A stretch of 64,000 nucleotides of DNA from Flexamia atlantica. Its lineage: Eukaryota > Arthropoda > Insecta > Hemiptera > Cicadellidae. The position numbers and the translations under genes are program-made. The stretch covers positions 38,708,977 through 38,772,976 of the forward strand of contig JAQJVK010000002.1 of assembly GCA_035578135.1 (NCBI GenBank), in the 5' to 3' direction. Positions 55,278 to 64,000 of the stretch are shown piece by piece; positions within the stretch are counted from its first letter, which is position 1; each line of letters opens with the position of its first letter. The notes below the pieces were generated by a model. It was not told the DNA's origin, did not search any database, and saw only the letters and a list, made by a program, of their open reading frames with translations.

Positions 55278-56780
55278 TCAGGTCCGCCGGTAGCCGGTTC
55301 TGATTATCATTTCCGCCTCTTCTATTCCAGTTCGCAATAAAAATTCCAAAATATTTTTCTCAAAGGATGTTATAGAATTGCAATTGAAAATATTTAGTTC
55401 ACTAAAGTAACGGCAAATATTACTATACAAAACGTGAGCGATATAAAAAGAGTTAGTCATTTCAATCGACTTGGTTATTTGTAAAGAAATAATACCGATA
55501 TTATGGGAGTAACATGTGTTATATGAATGTGCAGTAGGCGAAAAAATTACCCGTTTATAAATGTGAAGTGAAAGAAATTTCACATGCAGTTGTCTGATTG
55601 TCAGTACTCCACTCTCTTGAAAAAGATTAACAGTAGGATATCTTTTACATTTTTTAAAAACAATTTTTAACAACGTTTTTTGAAGTATATTTAAAGGTTG
55701 AAGCGTCGACTGCAAGGCTCCGCCCCAAGCTACTATTCCGAAAGATAGAAGAGATTTAATATATGCAAAATATGCTAATTTAACGTCTTTTTCATCAAGA
55801 ACTTCACTTAATTGTTTAAAAGCAAAAATGTACTTTCTAAGCTTTGTCTTTAAAAAATCAATGTGTTCAGACCACTTTATAATCAAAAACAACACCTAGA
55901 TATTTATAAGACGTAACTTTATCTATGGAATCACAAAGACAACAGTTATTAAAATGAGACCCACAAGTGTGAATTTTTAGATTTGGCAAATGATAATCAG
56001 ACATACATGAGAAAGAAATTGGCAAAAATTTAGTTTTAGAAACATTTAACGACAAACAATTATCCAACCACTTTTTCAACCGCATTAGGTCCCATTCAGT
56101 GTTAATCCGCACTTCTTCCCACGTTTTGCCCCTTGGTAAAATCAAAGTATCGTCTGCAAACAAAAACAGTTTACTTATTAAATTCAATTTAGATACATTA
56201 TTTATGTAAATTAGAAACAGAATCGGGCCAAGGGTAGTTCCTTGAACCACCCCGTAGTCAATTGGTGAGATTTTACTGTTAACATTACAAATACTAACTA
56301 TTTGAGACCTTTCTGAGAGATAACTTTTGAACCAAGCATGAGCAATGCCCCTAACACCTATAGCTTCTAACTTAACCAACAACCTGCCTCTATCAATTGA
56401 ATCAAAATTTTTTTTTGAATCCAGTAAAATTAACATGGCGTGCAAATTTTCAGAGATTGAATTTTTTAGTTTTTTGCAAACATCAAACAGAGCATCAGCG
56501 ATCTTTAAGTCTTGTCTAAATCCATATTGATTATCACATAAAATTTGATTGGTCTGGAGGTATCGCGTTAGTTGATCTTTAACTATATCCGTTCTAAAAC
56601 TTTAGAGAAAACACCAAGAAAAGGGATAAGACGAAAATTATTGTTATCTTTTACATTATTAGATTTGAATAGTGGGAATACCTCAGCAGTTTTAAAAGAA
56701 GTTGGAAAAATACCTGACAGTATACTTAAATTTATTAGATGAGTGAGAGGTCTACAAATTATCATTGAATTGTCTTTCAA
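55278..56780 (-). pseudogene. LINE reverse transcriptase, frameshifted
   Basis: RT segments: FKTAEVFPLFKS and FRLIPFLGVFSKVLERI (first piece); ILLDSKKNFDSIDRGRLL, GVVQGTTLGPILFLIYINNV, FLFADDTLIL, YKYLGVVFDYKV (second); YFAYIKSLLSFGIVAWGGAL and LNILQKTLLKIVFKK (third). FADD is intact, but the first catalytic block reads KKNFDS where KKAFD is usual. A frame change lies at 55867-55895, another between 56445 and 56586, and a stop lies upstream of 56786. Confidence 0.82.
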
Positions 56781-56819
56781 TAATAATTGGTAGTTAATCT
56801 AAGAAACAGAACTAGATAA

Positions 56820-57999
56820 CACAGAGAAGAAATAAGATAGAGGTCGCATCTAATGTTGCGCTAAATATGGTGTCGAGCAGTGCCGTGAGTGGGCGCGGGG
56901 GGTAGTAGTCCAGGCAATGAATGCTCAAAAAGAGGTATAGAGGGAATTGCATGGATCACAATTTTTGACTTTGTAACTTTGTTTGGACTAGTTAGGAGTA
57001 AAACATATCAAAAGTCCCCGCCCTTAGCCCTTGAGTCGGCTGGGCTGGAAGGGCTAAAGGTACAATTTTTTGGTTTTTCCTTCATATCTTGAAAACTATC
57101 AACTTTTAGTATACTCTATCAAATTTGAAAATTAAAGAAAATTGAATTTCCTGTAAGAAAAATATAAAATATGTCTACTTTGGTCCAACCGTTTACAAGG
57201 TAAGCACTAATTTTGTTGATATTTAAACAACACATCCCTTCCATAAGAAATACATGTAAATTTGTGGGTAACATGCCCAATTGGGCAACGTTTTTTTCAA
57301 TGAACAGCATTCAGGAAATATTGACGAAATTTCCAGTAATTTTAATAATTTATTACAAATTGTAATAATTCCTTGAAAAATAACGTATTTTGTGAGCTCG
57401 CCAACACCTTAATTTTAGACCAATTTTTATGATTGAGGTGTCAAATTACTGGAAATTTTGTCAATATTTCCTGAATGCTGTTCATTTTCCTTTAGGTGTA
57501 AAAAACGTTGCCCAGTTGGCCATCTACGTTATCCACAAATTTACATGTATTTCTTATGGAAGGGATATTTTTTTAAAATATTAACAAAATTAGTGCTTAC
57601 CTTGTAAACGGTTGGACTAAAGTAGACATATTTTATATATTTCTTACAGGAAATTCAATTTTCTTTAATTTTCAAATTTAATAGGGGATACTAAAAGTTG
57701 ATAGTTTTTAAGATATGAAGGAAAAACCAAAAAGATTTACCTTTAGGCCCTTCCAGCCCAGCCGGCTCAAGGGCTAAGGGCGGGGACTTTTGATATGTTT
57801 TACTCCTAACAAGTCCAAACAAAGTTAAAAAGTCAAAAATTGTGATCCATGCAATTCCCTCTATAACCTCTCGTTGCCTGGACTATAGGGGGGCGCCCGG
57901 AAGTCTATTGTCTCCCTATTGTTTTACTTCCTGGTGTTAGGCAGTTACCCGCAACACTACTGCCATATGAATGCGTCCTCTGCTTATTTCTTCTCTGTG
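56820..57999. mobile_element. 1.18 kb foldback element with 7 bp target duplication
   Basis: The ends are CACAGAGAAGAAATAAG and the inverse. TAGATAA flanks both sides (56813-56819 and 58000-58006). The arms run about 56820-57342 and 57436-57999, with a ~90 bp AT-rich spacer. They share 'attgcatggatcacaattttt', 'aagtccccgcccttagcc', 'gtttacaaggtaagcacta' and 'tacatgtatttcttatgg'. No protein. A 7 bp duplication fits P/Galileo-type transposition, but this placement is tentative. Confidence 0.88.
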
Positions 58000-58006
58000 T
58001 AGATAA

Positions 58007-60640
58007 TAAATATGAGTACCCTTATGGGAAAGGTCAGATATACTTGTTGTAAATGTTGTATTTGCTTAGGCGTTTTGAACTATCTATCGTGGATGGTAAC
58101 TAACAGTAGGGGCCTATTTGTCCACACCATATATTATTTTGATGGAAATTTCATGAGTTTTTGACAAATAACCAACTGCTGCTGCACCTATTCCAACCCA
58201 AACCTTTAGGCGTAACACTTAAGCCTAAATGTTTCTTTCCTTTTGAGCATTGTTAGTATTTCAACAATTTATATAAGCGTACAACTGCAAAGAAAATATT
58301 TGAAAAAATCCAATTTTCCGACAAGTTTTGTTTACCTCGCCGATCCGCCACTCCCTCTCCGCGGCATTCTCAATTCCAGAACTATCGAGAGGGCCCGGGT
58401 CACGTTTTTGAACGTTTCCCGGAATCACGTTTCCCCAGTCGCAGAGGACGATCGGTATTACAGATGACCCGGTCGATCACGGGCTGGGGTCACAGCGGTA
58501 ACGGCGGCGGCGCGGGCCTTTCCCCTGTCACGTTACCCGGTGCAACGGTCACCAGAACATTCACACTCCACTGTTTATTTAGAGCTCCCAGCCGTCGACC
58601 TTAGTTTCCACATTACCGTTAACCTGTGGACCGGTCTACTACCAGCGAATTCCAAATGAATAAGTGATTTTGTGAGTATTGGCACACTCGGCTGGTTAAA
58701 GACCGGCCCCGTATATGCTGCTGGGTGGATTCCTCCTAGGGACTGTTTACTTGTTTTTAATAATCTTGATGGTTTTAAACATATTTTAAAAAGGGTTTTC
58801 TGTAGATAATTAATGCAAACCATCAATTAATACAGCAAATCCCACATATAAAACATATCGGGTTATAACTCAAACAAAATGTAGAAACTGTTGCAAGTAT
58901 TTATGAACCAATTAAATCTTTATTTTGCCAAAGAGAGTATTTTCTTATAGGTCTTCTCAGTGCGTGTGTTGGATGTATTGTCTTGGAGCCAGTTATCGTG
59001 TTGCGTAGTTATGTACGTAAACCTTACTCACAAATTAAATAATGTGCAAGGGTGGTTGCTGCCTCTAATCGCAAGATGAATACTTGCCTCTGATTGCTAA
59101 ATTCCAGTAAATAAACATTTATTTGGACGAGAAGTGTCGTGGCAAATAGAGAGAATGGGCAACAAGTTCAAAATTAATTCGGAAATTAAGTATTATTGAC
59201 GAGGTCGTTGTCAATAATCATAAATGAGATTTCGTGGTCTTAACTTATCATCAATGATTGGTAAAAACTATAGAGATCGCCAGTGGTCGGAAATTCGACC
59301 AATTTTCAAAGTGACAAATAGGGATAGCTAATTTTGTAAATGATCCCCGCATATACCAATACGTTTCTAAATTCATTTCATATAGTACATTTTTCCATGT
59401 GAACACATATTATAACCAAACTGGGGGCCAAAAACAAAAGAGAAAGACTCAATCCTTACTAATTATTTACTTCACTTCTGGCTTATGGCATGGTTTTTAG
59501 TAACTAGTATTTTATTAAGATAATGATTATTTTATTAAGATTCCATGTTTATTTTTTTAAGAATGATAATTGAATCAGAGGAAAGTTAAACTTGAGTCAT
59601 AAAATCAGTTTATCCTGTACACCCCTTACCACAGTTCTCTCCCTCCCTCCATTAATTCCTTCCCTCACTCTCTACTTCCCTTCCTTCCGACCTTCTTTCC
59701 ACTTTTCCCTTCTGTTCTCCTTCATTCTCTTCTTACCATCTCTCTTTTCCTACCATTTGGAACTTTTTCCCTCCTTCCCTCTTTCCTATTATTACCACTA
59801 AAATGTAATTTATATTTTACCCACTATCGACCAATAAAAACAAAATTTGAATATAATGTGTCCATTTGTACTCCGGTTGCCAGGCCCGGCGACAGGATTT
59901 TCGGGCCCCGTGCAATTGAGAAACCCGCCTTTTTTACTTCTCTCGATTCTGGGCCCCATTTTTACTAATCTTGCGTGGATCCGTGCCCCCTGTGAGTCCA
60001 GGCCCCTGTGCACTTGCCCCCCCCCTGTCGCTGACCCTGCAGGTTGCATGTCGATCAGTTAGTACATTGGGTGGTAGGAATTTAACTTAATGTATTTTTT
60101 TCTTCCCTTTTTATCAGCAAATTTGTATCTCTTAATCTTATTTAAGCAAGTAAACTTTATTTTTTCCATTTATATGTAAAATGGAACACATTTGAGTATG
60201 ATATCATTAATCTTCTCTAAGTAGTCCTGATTTCAATCAAATTCTATATTTTTACTCCATACCCCAATAAACTGTGGCTTAATGTTTCTACATCAAATCT
60301 TAACTCTACGAAAAATAGCATGTGATAACAGCTACATATGATGCTAACTTTGTTTACACTTGGTTTTTATAATATCACCAAAACAGCAACTCATAAGGCA
60401 AATGCTATTTTTTTGGAATTTTAAATTCAATTTTCTACATTTCTAAAAGACTAATATAAATTTCAATGGGATTCTGTACATCTACAGAAAAATACAATTT
60501 TATCGGTGTTCTTAGATTTTTGCTACGTTGCACACAGGCTGAGAAAAAAGGAGGACAAAAACCTTAGGGAAAAAATGCTTGTCTATTAATATAAAGATAA
60601 AGATAAGTTTCACGATCTAGGATCCGACCGGAGACTGATC
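58007..60640. other. Region without supported gene
   Basis: It contains a GC- and CpG-rich stretch at 58330-58560 without a convincing frame and a pyrimidine-rich stretch at 59635-59790. At 59870-60055 there is a GC-rich, gene-poor block ('ggcccggcgacagg', 'gggccccgtgcaa', 'gggccccatttttac') that looks like decayed transposon sequence. Confidence 0.5.
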
Positions 60641-60669
60641 CAATCCAGTTCATAGATTTGTTCGTAGGT

Positions 60670-61010
60670 TTTTTTTATGGTCCAAATTGAAAAATCTTGG
60701 CATTGGAAGCTCCGAGAACATTCATCAAGTGACTGTCAGTCTGGACTCCTTAAACGATTTCTTTATTAATGTTGATTCTTCTGGGGCTTATGACCATGTT
60801 GCCGAATTGGAGTCTCGGCCACTTGAGATGACTGAAACGCAATTTTCCTTCTCTCTGGTAACGGAGATTGATGTCTACAACGCCACTATGAGGATGACAA
60901 GTAACGCAGTCGGCGCCAATGATGTTCCTATTAATTTTCCCAGCAGTTTTGAGGTAAAGCCCATTCCCACTGAGGAAGAGGCAGGAAACATGAAACACTG
61001 TCATTCTTAA
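60670..61010 (+). mobile_element. LINE fragment (endonuclease-RT linker)
   Basis: The translation WSKLKNLGIGSSENIHQV, then SLDSLNDFFINVD, FSFSLVTEIDVYNATMRMTS and NAVGANDVPI matches the pre-RT linker of jockey/CR1-like LINEs (LGI, LN.FF, F.F..V...V..A......A.G.D.IPI). It ends before the RT core. An (ATTTC)n LINE-type tail on the same strand lies at 62189-62214, but no RT is left between them. Confidence 0.65.
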
Positions 61011-63256
61011 GGTATTTCAACCAATCACAATTTACTTTTTTAGTTTTTATAATCATGTTACATACATTGATATTAGTATTTGTTAATGTATCATTTATAC
61101 TATAGTCAGTAATATATGATATAGACTACCCCCAACTGGCCCACTCAGCTACATGATATTTTAAATCGGGTTTGAAATCAGAATTAGAAATAGATAATAT
61201 ACCATAGCTCTAGTCAGCCTTATTTGTGGATGCGATAATGCTCTATTATCAACATTTACGTTCAAATATGGCTTGTAAAGCCAACCAACCACCTAATAAA
61301 AGTCCCAGTACACAAGAAAGTTAGTGCTAAAATGTCTTACACAGTCAATTTTTAACCCAATATTGTCTTTCGCAAACGTCTATACGATCAAGAAAGGTTT
61401 TAATCACGTTTGAAAACGTTTATTCTATCCCCCCAAAACCGAGTAATTCAGGGGAAGTAAAAGACCTGATATACAAACCATGCATAAACCCTCACTAGTG
61501 ATACATCATTTTAAAGGAAAGGGCTTGATTATAAAAGAAAGGGAATGTCGCAAACTAGGAAATTTCCATTCAAGTAATTTTTCCTTGATATAGACATATT
61601 TGAAATTCCTAACCACCATCATGGATCGCCACATTGGTTGAAGATATTTTTTCCAACCGTTAAGACTGATGGCACCCATAATTTAAAACTAGATTGTTTT
61701 GCTGTTGTTAATGCCACTTTGATTCATTTTAAGACATGAGGAATTTTAATAAATGCCATGTTAAATACTACGACAAAAATACAACTTTCGATCGCCGTAG
61801 CTTTGTCTATACAGCTACAGACAAAGCTCTATATATAGACGTTTTGGGAAACGGGTTTAAACTTTTTCAATCGCCATATATTTTCTTTCTTGATCATACA
61901 AGTTAGCCTTCCACGAAGATAATCCTGTAATCTCTATAAAGAAAACGGTAACAAGGACGTGGGATTTTGGAACACACGACATTAAAATTTCATTAATTTA
62001 AATTAGTCCAAATTACCTTATAAAAACACCTTATAGGTAGGTATTATCATTAATTTATAATAATGACCTTATAACTTACCTTATAGTAGGCCTAACTGTA
62101 ACTATCGATTCAATTGTCACTATACTGTATATAGCACAATTGTCACAACTGAAATTATGTGAACACTGTTGTTCTGTACTGTTGAAGGAATAAACAAATT
62201 TCATTTCATTTCAATTAGTATCAGGGTATACAAACCATGGTAAAATAATTTTACCGTGCTGTAAGTGATGTTTAAGGAGTTTGTTTCAGCAGTTAGTTTA
62301 GAATATCCTGTTAGATTCTAAGTTTCTATAGGTTCACAGCATGCGATTTATTTTCATGAAAGAAATATTGGTAATTCAAAATCATCAGCCTATTTAAGGG
62401 AAACTATATATTAAGTGTAAGCCTACACATTTTGAAATACTGGTAATCATATAGTTAGTCATTTTTATCAAACAGAAAATATCTTTTGTTTTGAAAAAAG
62501 TTTGCCTAAGAATTTGGTTTAGGTTCATGAATAAATAACATTCTCTTGTTTTGTATAAAGAAAGTAGTTGATCCTTCTAAGAATCTGAATTTGAAATTGA
62601 AATCCATCAGTCTATTTTTGAGACTGAGCTTGTTTATTTAGGCGTTTATTTTCCGCGAACAACACGTCCGGGTCAACATTACGAAATCAATTTCTCGTCT
62701 TGAGTTCATATCCTGTTTTATTTAAAATAAAATATGAATACAGTAATGTTGTCAATATCAATATTAATCGCCGGCTTATCCAAGAACTTTTAAAACACCT
62801 CATAGTCAAGTTACTACTTGTTTATCAAACAAAAAGTATTTTATGGTGAATTCTTAATTGAACATCAAAATCTAACATTAATCGGTGCGTGTATCTTATT
62901 TTATAAGCGTATCTTAACTTATCCGTAGATCTATTCTCAAAATCCTCTACACCAAATTAAATGTAAATGGACAAATATTCAAAATTTGCAAAAAATCAAA
63001 TAAAACCTAATTTTTATCATGACTTATTTTTAATTTTACTTTATTTTTTCCCCGTATATTCACCGTATCCTGTTTAGGTAAAAGAGACGATTTATTTGTT
63101 TAACTCGTATTTGTTTCTTAGGTTGTTAAAAAATAAAATGTATTACGTAACATACATAATTAGGCCTTGAGAGGTTTAGTTTTAATGAATATGTCAGTTC
63201 TGAGTGTCTTATGTAAAATAATTATCCCTCTAAGAAAAATTTCAATATTAATTGCT
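61011..63256. other. AT-rich region, LINE-type tail only
   Basis: No gene recognised. GGAATAAACAAATTTCATTT followed by 'catttcaa' (62187-62214) is a LINE-type 3' tail on the + strand. Confidence 0.5.
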
Positions 63257-63349
63257 ACAAATATTTCATTGCTTTGAAATTTGCAACCCATTTCAAACAA
63301 CCACGTACTTTGCTGAGACCGCGGGCGATTTGATGGAACTGAAATATAT
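63257..63349 (+). repeat. 93 bp perfect direct repeat, copy 1
   Basis: Identical to 63799-63891. It starts ACAAATATTTCATTGCTTTG and ends GAACTGAAATATAT. The two copies enclose ~450 bp including a 'gcgtgcttgcttgtatgct' stretch. Non-coding. Confidence 0.85.
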
Positions 63350-63798
63350 CCTATACTCTTATATGAGCAATGTTATCGTCCGGCCGTGCGTGCTTGCTTG
63401 TATGCTTGCACATTTATCTCAAAAACGGCTCCGAGGATTTCTTTCAGAGTCTGGAAATAAGTAATTTATGACTCAAAAACGTCTTTTACGCAGATTACTT
63501 GGCCAGAGAAAATCTAATAACGTAATAAATCGAATTTTAAAGTTGTAAAATTTTAACATTGGCCTTATGGGTTGCCATGATAGCAACGAAAATAAACAAG
63601 GAAAGTGTAAACAAATGAAGTAATAATAACAGCTGTTTGGAATCTACAGCTATCAAGGGAAAATACAGCAGGTGGGATGAAGAGTCCATGGAGCAATAAA
63701 AAAGGTTTATATTGATACATTTTATGACATTGAGATATTTTATAGTAACTGGATGAACTGGTAAACATGAAATAACACCGAGCAAGGCTCGGTCCACC

Positions 63799-63891
63799 AC
63801 AAATATTTCATTGCTTTGAAATTTGCAACCCATTTCAAACAACCACGTACTTTGCTGAGACCGCGGGCGATTTGATGGAACTGAAATATAT
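63799..63891 (+). repeat. 93 bp perfect direct repeat, copy 2
   Basis: Identical to 63257-63349, 542 bp downstream. They could be ends of a small insertion, or a local duplication. No LTR hallmarks (TG..CA ends, primer site) were seen. Confidence 0.85.
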
Positions 63892-64000
63892 GTAATTAAA
63901 GCAGAGTTCTTGTATATGTGTGAATCGCCATATGCAGCTGAACTTGAGGAAGGTAAGGCATGAAATGTCCAGTGTGGGTTACCGGAGGTTACAGTTTCCT

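Larger units (their letters stand above)
53201..56812 (-). mobile_element. Minus-strand CR1/jockey-like LINE with nested insertion
   Basis: Coding pieces at 56780-56586, 56445-55867 and 55895-55278. The 3' UTR continues to 55000 and beyond, and the 3' tail is an (ATTTC)n microsatellite at 53201-53221, preceded by GGAAATAAAG. The UTR is split by the element at 53288-54850. The 5' end is cut at 56813-56819 by the foldback at 56820-57999. I see no clear continuation of the LINE beyond that. Confidence 0.75.

Noticed and set aside
63257..63891. Solo or paired LTRs of a retrotransposon
   Set aside because: The repeats lack TG..CA ends, a primer binding site and a polypurine tract, and nothing coding lies between them.

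Overview
This is a eukaryotic window, almost certainly from an insect. The genes are split by GT-AG introns, the background is AT-rich, and one gene encodes a CYP307 (Spook) P450, an enzyme of arthropod moulting-hormone synthesis. No operons, CRISPR arrays or bacterial gene packing are present. The insect order cannot be fixed from the sequence; a non-dipteran insect with a large, transposon-rich genome fits best.

Two host genes are well supported. (1) Positions 2530-25008, + strand: the 3' part of a kinesin-3 motor gene, Khc-73 (KIF13 family). Eleven phase-compatible exons encode the last ~519 residues and end with a C-terminal CAP-Gly domain. The motor-domain exons lie left of the window. 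The last coding exon is tandemly duplicated (24759-24847 and 24920-25008) with an identical predicted peptide. (2) Positions 31728-34596, - strand: a complete three-exon, 503-residue CYP307-family P450, with a TATA box about 60 bp upstream of the ATG. The two genes converge tail to tail across ~6.7 kb with no recognisable gene.

The rest is a graveyard of mobile DNA. Kinesin introns hold a jockey/CR1-like LINE (1-1891), a pogo-like terminus, two copies of a CAGGGCTTGTAAC-ended element (9451-9918, 23626-24060), a possible piggyBac-like MITE, a pogo-like MITE, a hairpin MITE, a hAT-type MITE (15043-15862), a 3.5 kb foldback element (17293-20775) and an R1-like LINE (21536-23305). From 34.7 kb to the right end no host gene is convincing. 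That part holds a Tc1/mariner-like remnant, a perfect 165 bp direct repeat, solo arms of the first foldback family, LINE relics, a second foldback (45788-47858), a Harbinger element inserted in an R1-like LINE tail (50752-51840), and a nest at 53.2-58.0 kb. In the nest, a minus-strand LINE is interrupted by a 1.56 kb terminal-inverted-repeat element carrying a decayed transposase-like gene and by a 1.18 kb foldback with a 7 bp target duplication.

No complete undescribed multi-gene system was found. The best candidates for novelty are the foldback families with tandem subrepeats, the 53288-54850 transposon and the duplicated terminal kinesin exon.
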